This document shows, piece after piece, positions 27,631 through 35,656 of a DNA stretch of 39,539 nt. Position numbers and translations under genes: made by a program. Source of the DNA: Bacillota bacterium (GTDB lineage Bacteria > Bacillota > Sulfobacillia > JAJZYS01 > JAJZLH01); contig JAKAUI010000001.1 of NCBI GenBank assembly GCA_021827745.1, positions 1 to 39,539 on the forward strand, given 5' to 3'. The notes under the pieces are model-generated. The model did not search any database. It was given only the letters and a program-made list of their open reading frames with translations, and had not been told where the DNA came from. Position 1 is the first letter of the stretch; each line of letters begins with the position of its first letter.

Positions 27631-29088
27631 ATGGACCAAGTGGTGTCGGAACTCCTCGGCCGCTACGTCTCGAACACCGATCGAAACGTCTACACCATCA
27701 CCAACCTGCCGGAAGAGGTCATCGCCGTCATCTTCGCCTATGTGTCGCGGTCTCCGGCCAGCTTCCGGGACAACCTGGTGCACCTGCTCACCGATCAGGA
27801 GCTGGCCCAGGTGGCGCCGGCGAGCGAGGAGTCGGTCAGCCGCCGGCGGGTGGAGCGGGCCAGCGAGCAGGCCAGGAAGTTCCATGAGAAGTGGGTGGTC
27901 GGATACGGCCACTCCTCAGTTGCCGAGCATGGCGTCGTCCATATCGGCATCGAGCGCATCTCCCGCCTGGCCTCGGCCGCCTTGGAGCTGGCCAACCCCT
28001 TCCTCTCGTTCACCGAGTACTCGCAGCGCTACCAGCGCCCGGCACGAGACCGGTTCGTGCTGCCGGCCGAGCTCGACCGCTGGCCGGTGCAGCGCGAGAC
28101 GCTGGAGGGGCTCCAGAATCTGACCTTCGATGCCTATGAGCGGATCGAAGAGGGGCTGTTCGGACATCTGGCCGAAACCAACCCGCCGAAGGCCGACGAG
28201 GGCGACGATGCCTATCGCCGGCGGATCGGGCGACTGGGCTTTGAAGACGCCCGCTATGTGCTGACCTTGGCTGTTGAGACAAACCTCGGCATGACGGCGA
28301 ACGGACGGGCGCTGCGCGACGGGCTCGTCCGCCTGATGGGCGACGCCCATCTCGAGGTCAAGGCCCTGGCCGATGCCATCGAGCAGGAAGCGGCCTCAGT
28401 GCTGCCCACGTTGCTCCGCCACATCACGCCACCTGCTCCCCGACCGCTCCCAGGAAAGCAGCCGGCCGGAGGAGTCCTGATCCCCGCCGTTCAGCTCCTG
28501 ACCTTCACCGGCGACCATGACCCCGAACCCTTGGAGACGGCCCTTAGCCTCTTGCTCGGCGGCCGGGCGCTGAGCGTCGGGCGCCAGGCGTCGGAGCTCG
28601 GGATGGAGGCCTACCGGGAGAGCTTTCAAGCCGCAGGGGACTTCGATCTGATTCCAGAGGAGACCCACCAGGTCCAGTACCGATTTCGGCTCCAGATCTC
28701 CGAGGCCGCCTGGCACCAGCTGCTCCGCCATGTGCGCCGGATCACCTTTGTGCCAGCGCCGCCCAGCGTCCTAGGCGGTGTCGTGGTGCCGCCGACCATT
28801 CGCCAGGCGGGGCTGGAGCCGCTGTTTCGAGCCACCGTGCGCGCCGCCGAGAAGGCCCACGCCGAGATCGCCAAGGTCAGCCCCGAGGCCGCCCACTACG
28901 CCGTCACCAATGCCCACCGCCGCCTGATCGAGGCCACCGTGTCGCTCGGCGAGATGGCCCACCTGCTCAGGGTGCGCGGCGCCGACAATGCCCAATGGGA
29001 GATCAGGGATCTTGTGACCGAGATGGCCGGCGAGGTCAACCGGGTGCACCCGGGGCTGGTTGCCCCCCTGTTGGGGGGGGCCAGGTGA
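27631..29088 (+). CDS. Tandem two-domain ThyX-like (flavin-dependent thymidylate synthase family) protein
   Basis: 485 residues from ATG 27631, which follows GGAGG (27620-27624) by 6 bases; TTG 27589 is less likely. Two ThyX-fold halves are seen. The N-half has GHSSVAEH (93-100), LSFTEYSQRYQR (125-136) and EDARYVL (205-211). The C-half has LLRHVRRITF (364-373), VPPTI and RVRGADNAQWEIRD (447-460). The ThyX signature RHRxxSxNExSxRY is not complete in either half: the N-half keeps S126, E129 and SQRY but has ANP (121-123) in place of RHR, while the C-half keeps RHVR without the S/E/RY part. Ordinary ThyX is about 220-250 residues. Thymidylate synthesis is uncertain. It lies between rny and ymdB. 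Confidence 0.75.
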   Translation: MDQVVSELLGRYVSNTDRNVYTITNLPEEVIAVIFAYVSRSPASFRDNLVHLLTDQELAQVAPASEESVSRRRVERASEQARKFHEKWVVGYGHSSVAEHGVVHIGIERISRLASAALELANPFLSFTEYSQRYQRPARDRFVLPAELDRWPVQRETLEGLQNLTFDAYERIEEGLFGHLAETNPPKADEGDDAYRRRIGRLGFEDARYVLTLAVETNLGMTANGRALRDGLVRLMGDAHLEVKALADAIEQEAASVLPTLLRHITPPAPRPLPGKQPAGGVLIPAVQLLTFTGDHDPEPLETALSLLLGGRALSVGRQASELGMEAYRESFQAAGDFDLIPEETHQVQYRFRLQISEAAWHQLLRHVRRITFVPAPPSVLGGVVVPPTIRQAGLEPLFRATVRAAEKAHAEIAKVSPEAAHYAVTNAHRRLIEATVSLGEMAHLLRVRGADNAQWEIRDLVTEMAGEVNRVHPGLVAPLLGGAR

Positions 29089-29870
29089 AGCTCCTGTTCG
29101 TGGCCGACGTCGCCGGCAAGCCCGGTCGCCGGGCGCTGCGCGAGGGCCTCCCCGGACTGATCCAAGAGCACGCTCCGGACCTCGTGATCGCCAACGGGGA
29201 GAACGCCGCCGGCGGGCTCGGCATCACGGCCGAGACCTACCAGGAGATCGTGCGCGCCGGGGTCGGCGTGGTCACGCTCGGCAACCACACCTGGGACAAG
29301 CGGGGTACGGAGGAGCTGCTCGATCAGGAGCCTTTTTTGCTCAGACCGGCGAACTACCCGCCGGGTGCACCGGGGCGGGGCTGGCTGGTGGTCAGCGTCA
29401 CCGGCCGGCGGCTTCTCGTGGTCAACCTGATCGGCCGGGCCCTGATGGGCATCTCTCCCGACTGCCCGTTTCGGACGATGGACGCCATCTTGGGAGAGCA
29501 GGCAGGCCAGGTGGATGCTGTCTTCGTGGACTTTCACGCCGAGGCCACCAGCGAGAAGCAGGCGATGGCCTACTATCTGGACGGCCGCGTGGCGGCGGTG
29601 GTTGGCACCCATACCCACGTCCAGACGGCGGACCTGGGCATCAGCGCCCAGGGCACGGCCTCGATCACCGATGTCGGCATGACCGGCCCGACCAACTCGG
29701 TGATCGGAGTCGATCCCAAGGCAGCCCTCGAGCGCTTTCTGACCCAGCGCCCGGTCCGGTTCGAGTCGGCCGCAGGCCCTTGGCAACTTGATGCGGTTGT
29801 GATTTCGATCGAAGAAGGGAAGGCGACTTCTGCCGATGTCATCCACCTTGTCGAAGCGTCCGATCGTTGA
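29085..29870 (+). CDS. ymdB: YmdB-family metallophosphoesterase
   Basis: TIGR00282-type calcineurin-like phosphoesterase of 261 residues. B. subtilis YmdB hydrolyses 2',3'-cyclic nucleotides and influences biofilm and motility gene expression. Metal-site motifs are FVADVAGKPGRR, IANGENAAGG, TLGNHTWDK, DFHAEATSEKQAM and VGTHTHVQTAD. GTG 29085 overlaps the ThyX-like stop (GTGA) behind a run of Gs. The 3' end overlaps the following dipeptidase gene by 35 bases. The rny-ymdB linkage is conserved in Firmicutes; the ThyX-like gene between them is an addition. Confidence 0.93.
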   Translation: MKLLFVADVAGKPGRRALREGLPGLIQEHAPDLVIANGENAAGGLGITAETYQEIVRAGVGVVTLGNHTWDKRGTEELLDQEPFLLRPANYPPGAPGRGWLVVSVTGRRLLVVNLIGRALMGISPDCPFRTMDAILGEQAGQVDAVFVDFHAEATSEKQAMAYYLDGRVAAVVGTHTHVQTADLGISAQGTASITDVGMTGPTNSVIGVDPKAALERFLTQRPVRFESAAGPWQLDAVVISIEEGKATSADVIHLVEASDR

Positions 29871-30786
29871 CGCCCACTGCGACACCTGGCTGAGGCTTCT
29901 GGAGCACGACTCCCGGGACTTTACGAAGACCGACGGACACATCGACCTTGAGCGGCTGATCGCCTCTCCGGTCGGGATCCAGGTGTTTGCGCTGTTCACG
30001 CCGCCGAAGTGGGGCGAAGAGCGCGGCCTTCGCCAGCTGATGCGGCTGTTGAATCTGGCCAAGGAGCTTATGGCCCGCCACCGGTCCGACCTGCGCCCCG
30101 TGCTCACGCAGGGGGATGTAGACGGCCCAGGCGTGGGCGTGCTGCTTTCGGTGGAGGGACTCGACGTGGTGTCCGAGGACCTCGACCTCTTGGATCTCTT
30201 CTTCCACCTCGGCGTGCGCTCGGCGATGCTGACCTGGAACGGCAGAAACCGACTGGCCGACGGGGCGCTGACCCAGGAGTCCGGCGGCGGGCTGAGCCGG
30301 CTCGGCCGCCAGGCGATCCGGCGCATGGCAGAGCTGGGGATGGTCGTCGATGTCTCTCACCTGGCCGAGCGCGCCTTCTGGGATGTGCTGGACGAGATCG
30401 ATGGCCCCCTGATGGCGTCTCATTCCAATGCCCGCGCCCTGTGCGACCATCCCCGAAACCTGACCGACCGCCAGCTCACGGCGCTCGGCGAGCGCCGGGG
30501 CGTGATCGGCATCAACTTCTACAGCCGCTTTCTCGTCCCAGACGGAGAGACCAGCAGCGAGGACCTGCTCCGCCACATGGCGCATGTGCTTGATGTGGCC
30601 GGGCCCCATTCGGTCGGGCTCGGATCGGACTGGGACGGCATTGAGTCCTGGCCGGTGGACGTGCCGGGAGTCGCCGGCATGGCCGCGTTGGCCGAAAAGA
30701 TAGAGGCCCGGTTCGGAACGAGCGCTGCTGGCATCTTGGGCGATAACTTCCGCCGCCTGTTCCGAGCTGTCCTGCCGCCGTCGTGA
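29836..30786 (+). CDS. Membrane dipeptidase (M19 family)
   Basis: Zinc TIM-barrel dipeptidase of the renal-dipeptidase family, 316 residues. The metal-binding HxD is IVDAHCDTW near the N-terminus. Further family motifs are LSVEGLD, VVDVSHLAE, ASHSNARAL, GVIGINFYSRF and GLGSDWDGIE. No signal peptide is visible, so a cytoplasmic location is expected. M19 enzymes often accept dipeptides with a C-terminal D-amino acid, which could link it to peptidoglycan peptide recycling and to the possible D-amino-acid pathway at 19.8-21.7 kb. The start ATG 29836 lies inside ymdB. Confidence 0.92.
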   Translation: MSSTLSKRPIVDAHCDTWLRLLEHDSRDFTKTDGHIDLERLIASPVGIQVFALFTPPKWGEERGLRQLMRLLNLAKELMARHRSDLRPVLTQGDVDGPGVGVLLSVEGLDVVSEDLDLLDLFFHLGVRSAMLTWNGRNRLADGALTQESGGGLSRLGRQAIRRMAELGMVVDVSHLAERAFWDVLDEIDGPLMASHSNARALCDHPRNLTDRQLTALGERRGVIGINFYSRFLVPDGETSSEDLLRHMAHVLDVAGPHSVGLGSDWDGIESWPVDVPGVAGMAALAEKIEARFGTSAAGILGDNFRRLFRAVLPPS

Positions 30787-30804
30787 GAGGAGGCCTCGGT
30801 TCAG

Positions 30805-30924
30805 ATGCACGTCGATGCTGACCCCTTGGTCCTGGTCCAGCCGATCTGGGCCACCCTCTTGACCGCCGCCCTTGACGGCTGCGCTCGGGCCGTTGAGACC
30901 AAGATCTTGCGGTCTGAGGCCTGA
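30805..30924 (+). CDS. Small ORF of 39 codons, hypothetical
   Basis: Short frame between the M19 dipeptidase and the PHP gene. ATG 30805 is preceded by AGAGGAGG (30786-30793), 11 bases away. The product begins MHVDADPLVLVQPIW and ends with a basic/acidic helix; codon third positions are mostly G or C, as in the neighbours. It ends 4 bases before the PHP start, so it could also act as a leader that couples translation. No family was recognised. Confidence 0.4.
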   Translation: MHVDADPLVLVQPIWATLLTAALDGCARAVETKILRSEA

Positions 30925-30928
30925 ACCC

Positions 30929-31774
30929 ATGCTGCGCGGCGACCTGCACACCCACACCCTGGCGTCTGACGGAGCCCTCGGCACGCCGGCGCTTTGCACC
31001 CTGGCCCGGCGCCAGGGGCTGGCTGTCTTGGCCATCACCGACCACGACACGGTGGCGGGCTGGCCGGCCGCCGGCCCCGGCTGGCCGCAGGTGGTCGGAG
31101 GCGTACAGATCACGACCAGCCTGGAGGGCGAGACGATCGACCTGCTCGGGTACTACCGGCAGCTGCCGCAGATCACCACATTGCTCTTGGTCGACCTGCA
31201 GGAGGCCAGGCGCAAGCGGGTGACCCAGATGGTGCAGCAGCTGAAGGAGGCCGGAGCGGACATCTCCGACCTGGTGCCGAGCGGGACCGAACTGGCCGAA
31301 CTGGGGCGGCCGCATCTGGCCCAGGCCCTGGTCCGGGCCGGCTGTGCCGAATCGGTGCTGGATGCCTTCGACCGCTTCTTGGACAAGGGACGGCCTGGCT
31401 TTGTTCCGAGAGCAGAGATCCAGACCAAGGATGTGATCGAGGCGATGCACGCCGACCACGGACTGGCCGTCGTGGCCTTCAGCGCAGGAGGCATTCCCGA
31501 TGCGCTGCTCGGCCAACTGGTGGAGTGGGGTCTCGACGGCTTGGAGGCCTACCACCCGAGGGCATCAGCCCAGGAGACGGTGGCGCAGCTGGAGCGTGCC
31601 CACCGCCTTGGCCTTCTGGTGACCGGCGGCAGCGACTTTCACCGCCCGGAGTCCTCCCGTCTGGGCGTCCCTGCCCTCCCGGAGCAGCCGCTGCTCACCT
31701 TTCTGGCAGCCCTGGAACGGCGGCAGATGATCGAAGCCGCTGGCGGGAAGCGCCGCCGCAAGCGCGCCCAGTGA
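30929..31774 (+). CDS. PHP-domain phosphoesterase
   Basis: COG0613-type polymerase-and-histidinol-phosphatase domain protein, 281 residues. Metal-binding motifs are DLHTHTLASDG (H7, H9), ITDHDTVAG (D38-D40) and, near the end, GGSDFHRPE. Relatives hydrolyse nucleoside 3',5'-bisphosphates (pAp) or act as 5'-3' exonucleases on short RNA; which applies here is unknown. ATG 30929 fits the conserved N-terminus; the frame extends upstream without homology. It is followed by the HTH gene after 15 bases. Confidence 0.88.
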   Translation: MLRGDLHTHTLASDGALGTPALCTLARRQGLAVLAITDHDTVAGWPAAGPGWPQVVGGVQITTSLEGETIDLLGYYRQLPQITTLLLVDLQEARRKRVTQMVQQLKEAGADISDLVPSGTELAELGRPHLAQALVRAGCAESVLDAFDRFLDKGRPGFVPRAEIQTKDVIEAMHADHGLAVVAFSAGGIPDALLGQLVEWGLDGLEAYHPRASAQETVAQLERAHRLGLLVTGGSDFHRPESSRLGVPALPEQPLLTFLAALERRQMIEAAGGKRRRKRAQ

Positions 31775-31789
31775 ACGGGAGCGATCGGA

Positions 31790-32233
31790 ATGGCTGAGAT
31801 CGTGGTCACGCGCACAGAGGCCCTGCGGCGCCTGGCGGTGAGCCCAAGCAGACTGCGCCAGCTGGCCGCCTCCTACCGGCCGCTGCTGGGAGCCCTGCCA
31901 AGAGAGGGCCTGACCGAGGCCCAGGTGGCGAGACTTTCCGAGATCCTCACGGCCGAGAGAAAGGGAGCGACCAAGGAGCAGATTCTATCCACTCTCAAGC
32001 CGCTGTCTTTCGAGATCTCGCTGGCTGAGGGCACCTGGCAGGACGATCAAGAGCGGCTTTCGGACGAGGAGCCTCCCGGCTGGCAAGAGGCCGTGGCGGC
32101 TCTTCGCCGCCAGCACGAAGAGGAGAGCGCCCGGCTGCTGGCCGCCATCGTCCACCTCCAGCAGGAGGTGAGCCAGCTGCGCCGGGTTTTGGAAGACTTG
32201 AGCTCAAGGCGCGCCCGAAAGGGGCGCTGGTGA
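31790..32233 (+). CDS. Small HTH (MerR-like) protein with C-terminal coiled coil
   Basis: 147 residues, not assigned to a named family. The N-terminus (about 5-70, TRTEALRRLAVSPSRLRQLA and LTEAQVARLSEIL) looks like a winged/MerR-type helix-turn-helix. After an acidic linker (about 75-100) comes a heptad-like helix (about 102-138, HEEESARLLAAIVHLQQEVS) and a basic tail. The layout recalls RacA-like DNA-binding proteins with coiled-coil dimerisation. ATG 31790 follows GGGAG by 8 bases. It is the last gene before a 161-base gap and could regulate the downstream dapF operon, which is untested. Confidence 0.6.
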   Translation: MAEIVVTRTEALRRLAVSPSRLRQLAASYRPLLGALPREGLTEAQVARLSEILTAERKGATKEQILSTLKPLSFEISLAEGTWQDDQERLSDEEPPGWQEAVAALRRQHEEESARLLAAIVHLQQEVSQLRRVLEDLSSRRARKGRW

Positions 32234-32332
32234 GGGGCGGCCCTGACCCTAGGCTGCCTGGCGGCGGCGCACCGTTGCCGTGCCTCTATCGTTCCTGTGC
32301 CGGCGATGCGATGATGGGCGCTGGGGCGGCGG

Positions 32333-32349
32333 CGCCGATCTGATCGGCG
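32333..32349. promoter_or_regulatory. Inverted repeat upstream of dapF
   Basis: CGCCGATC-T-GATCGGCG is a perfect 8-bp inverted repeat with a 1-base centre, 45 bases before dapF in the 161-base gap. It lies just ahead of a weak -10-like GAAAAT (32363-32368), so it could be an operator covering the -35 area. No T-run follows, so it is not a terminator. The rest of the gap shows nothing recognisable. Confidence 0.3.
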
Positions 32350-32394
32350 GCGGCGAGCCTTGGAAAATCGATGGGCGGTTGAGGTGCTGTTGAC

Positions 32395-33225
32395 ATGAGC
32401 GAGCTGGCATTCGCCAAGATGGAAGGCGCCGGAAACGACTATATCTACATCGAAGCAGACCGGGCAGACGCCGACTGGAGCAGCCTAGCGGCCAAATTGT
32501 CCGACCGCCACTTCGGCATCGGGGCCGACGGGGTGATCCTGATCGCGCCTTCGAAGGTGGCGGCGGCGCGCATGGTGATGTTCAACGCCGATGGCTCGGA
32601 GGGTGCGATGTGCGGCAACGGCGTGCGCTGCATCGCCCACTACCTGCACCTCACGGGTCGCGGCCGCGAGGTGACGACCATTGAGACCACGTCCGGCGTG
32701 GTCAAGGTGCGCCGTCTGGGCGGCGGGGAGGATCGATACGAGGTGGCGATGGGACCACCCCGCTTCCTGCCGGAGGACGTGCCGGTCTTGGCACAGGTGT
32801 CAGACGGCGGATTCGTCCGGGTCAGCCTCCAACTGACCGATCAGCGTCTGGCCGCCGTGGCCCTGTCGATGGGCAATCCGCATGCCGTCACCTTCTGGCC
32901 TGAGGTCGATCCTTTGGACCTTTCCCGCCTGGGCCCCGCCATCGAGCATCACCGCCTCTTCCCCGAGGGAGCCAATGTGTCGTTTGCCAAGGTGCTGAAC
33001 CGCACGGAGATCGCCCTTCGGGTCTGGGAGAGAGGGACCGGGGAGACCCTGGCCTGTGGCAGCGGCTCGTGTGCCACCGCAGTCTCGGCCGCGCTCAGCG
33101 GTCTCACCGAGCGGGCCGTGACCATCCATGCCCGCGGCGGTGACCTCGCCGTCCGCTGGGAGACAGACTCGGTCTACTTGGCCGGTCCGGCCCGCCTCGT
33201 GTTCTCAGGGACCGTCACCATCTGA
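32395..33225 (+). CDS. dapF: Diaminopimelate epimerase
   Basis: Converts LL- to meso-diaminopimelate for lysine and peptidoglycan, PLP-independent, 276 residues. Both active-site cysteines are in place: C73 in GSEGAMCGNGVRC and C221 in ETLACGSGSCAT. The N-terminal FAKMEGAGNDYIYIE is typical. ATG 32395 has GAGGTG (32381-32386) 8 bases upstream. The next gene, a DapL-like aminotransferase, would make its LL-substrate directly from tetrahydrodipicolinate, so the pair may provide the late DAP pathway. Confidence 0.96.
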   Translation: MSELAFAKMEGAGNDYIYIEADRADADWSSLAAKLSDRHFGIGADGVILIAPSKVAAARMVMFNADGSEGAMCGNGVRCIAHYLHLTGRGREVTTIETTSGVVKVRRLGGGEDRYEVAMGPPRFLPEDVPVLAQVSDGGFVRVSLQLTDQRLAAVALSMGNPHAVTFWPEVDPLDLSRLGPAIEHHRLFPEGANVSFAKVLNRTEIALRVWERGTGETLACGSGSCATAVSAALSGLTERAVTIHARGGDLAVRWETDSVYLAGPARLVFSGTVTI

Positions 33226-33249
33226 CCCCCGCCCTAAGGAGGTTCCCCG

Positions 33250-34428
33250 ATGCCCCAGCCGGCCCGCCGCCTAGACCGCATCCCGCCGTATCTGTTTGCC
33301 GACCTCGATCGCCAGAAGCGGGCGGTGGAGGCCAGCGGCAAACGGGTGATCTCGTTTTCGATCGGAGACCCGGACCTGCCGACGGCCGATGCCGTGATTG
33401 AGCGGATGGTGGAAGAGGCGCCGCGGCCGGAGCATCACCGCTACCCGCCGTACGAAGGGACGGCTGGCTTTCGGCAGGCGGTCTCTGCGTACTATCGGCG
33501 GCGCTTTTCAGTGGCGCTTGACCCCGACCGCGCGGTCGTGGCGGCGATTGGCTCCAAAGAGGCGATCTCCCACCTGGTGTGGGCCTATGTCGACCCCGGG
33601 GACACGGTGATCGTGCCTGAGCCGGCCTATCCCGTGTACGCCAATCAGACGCTCTTGGCCGGAGGTGAGGTCTATGTCCTGCCGCTCGCCGCAGAGCGCG
33701 GCTTCGTGGCCGATCTCGAGGCAATCCCCCAAGATGTGGCTGACCGGGCCAAGCTCCTGTTTTTGAACTACCCGCACAACCCGACCGGCGCCCTGGCCGA
33801 TCTCGCCTTCTTCGAGCAGGCGGTGGCCTTTTGCCGGCGCCACGATATTCTGCTCGTCTCCGATGCGGCCTACGTGGAGATGACCTTTGGACAGCAGGCG
33901 CCCTCTGTCTTGCAGGTGCCTGGGGCAAACGAGGTGGCCGTCGAGTTCTATTCACTGTCCAAGCCGTTCAACATGACCGGATGGCGGCTGGGGGCCATGG
34001 TCGGCCAGCCGGCGGCTGTGGCCGCCCTGAAGGCGGTCAAGGCCAACACGGACTCTGGACAGTTTTCGGCCATCCAGCGCGCCGGCCAGGAGATTCTGAC
34101 GGCGGGCGCCGAGCAGTTCGTGCTCCGGATGAATGAGGTCTACCGGGCCCGCCGCGATCTGCTGGTCTCCGGCCTGCGCCGCCTGGGCTGGAATGTGCCC
34201 GAGCCGGCGGCCACCTTCTACTTGTGGGCGGCCGTGCCAGGCGGCGACGACCTGGAGTTTGTCCAACGGCTGCTCGAGGAGGCGGGCGTCGCCCTGACGC
34301 CTGGCCAGGGCTTTGGCCAGGCCGGAGCGGGTTATGCTCGATTTGCCCTCACCGTGTCCGAGGCCGAGATCGAAGAGGCGCTAGAACGGCTCGCCGGCGT
34401 CCTGCCAGCCATGCTGCCCAAGGCATAG
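33250..34428 (+). CDS. dapL: Class I/II PLP aminotransferase, probably LL-diaminopimelate aminotransferase
   Basis: Fold-type I aminotransferase of 392 residues. Key motifs are SIGDPDLPT, YPPYEGTAGFRQAV, PEPAYPVY, NYPHNPTGA, SDAAYVEMTF and the PLP-lysine motif SLSKPFNMTGWRLG with K238. The NMTGWR form and the adjacency to dapF favour LL-DAP aminotransferase (DapL), which takes glutamate and tetrahydrodipicolinate in one step. A general aspartate- or alanine-type aminotransferase is the alternative, so the symbol is tentative. ATG 33250 is 6 bases after a full AAGGAGGT (33236-33243). Confidence 0.82.
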   Translation: MPQPARRLDRIPPYLFADLDRQKRAVEASGKRVISFSIGDPDLPTADAVIERMVEEAPRPEHHRYPPYEGTAGFRQAVSAYYRRRFSVALDPDRAVVAAIGSKEAISHLVWAYVDPGDTVIVPEPAYPVYANQTLLAGGEVYVLPLAAERGFVADLEAIPQDVADRAKLLFLNYPHNPTGALADLAFFEQAVAFCRRHDILLVSDAAYVEMTFGQQAPSVLQVPGANEVAVEFYSLSKPFNMTGWRLGAMVGQPAAVAALKAVKANTDSGQFSAIQRAGQEILTAGAEQFVLRMNEVYRARRDLLVSGLRRLGWNVPEPAATFYLWAAVPGGDDLEFVQRLLEEAGVALTPGQGFGQAGAGYARFALTVSEAEIEEALERLAGVLPAMLPKA

Positions 34429-34452
34429 GACGCGCTCTGCGCCGCCCTCTCG

Positions 34453-34482
34453 TTGACATCGCGGACGGCTAGTCCGTACCAT
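34453..34482 (+). promoter_or_regulatory. Promoter of the remA-gmk operon with inverted repeat in the spacer
   Basis: Perfect TTGACA (34453-34458), an 18-base spacer and TACCAT (34477-34482). Within the spacer lies CGGAC-GGCTA-GTCCG (34462-34476), placed where a repressor would block RNA polymerase. The transcript would also contain a CCCGG/CCGGG hairpin at 34493-34508. The promoter is fairly convincing; the operator is inference. Confidence 0.55.
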
Positions 34483-34538
34483 GAAGCCTACACCCGGTTT
34501 TGGCCGGGCTCGATTGGTTATGGACAAGGGTGGCGGTC

Positions 34539-34820
34539 ATGGAGATCCGGCTGGTCAACATCGGCTTCGGGAACATGGTGGCCGCCCAGCGCATCGTCGC
34601 CATCGTCAGCCCCGAGTCGGCTCCGATCAAGCGGATCATCACTGAGGCAAGAGGCGACGGCTGCCTGATCGACGCCACCTGTGGCCGCCGCACCCGGGCC
34701 GTGCTGATCACCGATTCGAAGCACATCATCTTGTCTGCCGTGCAGCCGGAAACGGTGGCCAACCGACTTCTGGCCAGGAGCGGCAGCGAGGGGTTGGGCG
34801 AGGACGAGGGGGAGTCCTGA
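34539..34820 (+). CDS. remA: RemA-family DNA-binding regulator (DUF370)
   Basis: 93-residue protein of the RemA/YlzA family, which in B. subtilis activates matrix (eps, tapA) and osmoprotection genes. Conserved features are [29 protein letters not shown] and [16 protein letters not shown], ending [17 protein letters not shown] 34539 follows AAGGGTGG by 5 bases and matches the family N-terminus; upstream in-frame codons are leader. The remA-gmk-rpoZ order is a hallmark of Firmicutes. Confidence 0.95.
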   Translation: MEIRLVNIGFGNMVAAQRIVAIVSPESAPIKRIITEARGDGCLIDATCGRRTRAVLITDSKHIILSAVQPETVANRLLARSGSEGLGEDEGES

Positions 34821-35416
34821 TCAACGGCCTTCTGCTGCTTGTGTCTGGGCCGTCCGGAGCCGGCAAGGGCACGCTCTGCCGCACCTTTTTGCGCCGCCAT
34901 CCCAAGGCCCTGTTCTCAGTGTCGTACACCACCCGCCCGATCCGGCCCGGAGAGGTGGACGGCGTCGACTACCGATTCGTCGATGACGCCACCTTCCGGT
35001 CGGTGGAACGCTCAGGGGGATTCATCGAGACGACCGAGATCTATGGCAATCGCTACGGAACGCCCAGAGAGCCGATCGACAGTCGCCTGGCCAGCGGTCA
35101 CGATGTGGTCGTCGATGTCGACACAGACGGTGGCAAGTGGTTCCGCCGGGCCTATCCGGATGCCGTCTTCATCTTCGTGGTCGCCCCCTCGCAGCGGGTC
35201 TTGCGCCAACGCCTGATCAGACGGGGCGTCGTCGACGAAGAGGAGTTGAGTCGGCGTCTGAACGGCGGTGCCAGAGAGATGATGCGGGCCGAGGAGTACG
35301 ATTATCTGGTGGTGAACGACCGACTGAGTCAGTCGATCGCGGCGCTGGAGGCGATCGTTCACGCCGAGCGCTGCCGGATGAGCAGACGGCGGGAGTGGCT
35401 CGCCAAGATCCGCTGA
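34817..35416 (+). CDS. gmk: Guanylate kinase, apparent non-canonical start
   Basis: Phosphorylates GMP to GDP, about 199 residues. The P-loop is GPSGAGKGT (11-19), followed by the GMP-binding region [19 protein letters not shown] and [12 protein letters not shown]. The first canonical start in frame, GTG 34841, would begin at VSGPSG and cut off the first beta strand (LLLLV) that leads into the P-loop. CTG 34817, overlapping the remA stop as CTGA behind GAGGGGGAG, restores the usual N-terminus; ATC 34820 is a second possibility. Co-transcribed with remA and rpoZ. Confidence 0.93.
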   Translation: MINGLLLLVSGPSGAGKGTLCRTFLRRHPKALFSVSYTTRPIRPGEVDGVDYRFVDDATFRSVERSGGFIETTEIYGNRYGTPREPIDSRLASGHDVVVDVDTDGGKWFRRAYPDAVFIFVVAPSQRVLRQRLIRRGVVDEEELSRRLNGGAREMMRAEEYDYLVVNDRLSQSIAALEAIVHAERCRMSRRREWLAKIR

Positions 35417-35447
35417 CCGAACTGACACCAAAGAAGGAGGAGACCTG

Positions 35448-35654
35448 ATGACCAAGCAGCCGGCCGTGGACGATCTGATGTCGATCATCGACTCCCGCTA
35501 CGCCCTGGTGGTGGTGGTCGCCAAGCGGGCCAGGAGCCTGATCTCGGCCCAGCAGGACGAGGAGACGCATGTCAACCCGGTGACCGCCAGCATTCGCGAG
35601 CTGCAGACCGGAGATCTGCGCTACTACCGGGTGCCGCAGGCCGCAGACAAGTAG
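35448..35654 (+). CDS. rpoZ: RNA polymerase omega subunit
   Basis: Small RNA polymerase assembly subunit, 68 residues. Recognised by LMSIIDSRYALVVVVAKRAR followed by a VNPVTASIRELQ helix. ATG 35448 lies 7 bases after AAGGAGG (35434-35440). The position between gmk and coaBC is the standard Firmicute arrangement and supports the call on a short sequence. Confidence 0.93.
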   Translation: MTKQPAVDDLMSIIDSRYALVVVVAKRARSLISAQQDEETHVNPVTASIRELQTGDLRYYRVPQAADK

Positions 35655-35656
35655 CA

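Noticed and set aside
27631-29088. Gene fusion artefact or standard thyX
   Set aside because: The frame is uninterrupted, and neither half has a complete RHRxxSxNExSxRY signature, so simply calling it thymidylate synthase would overstate the evidence.
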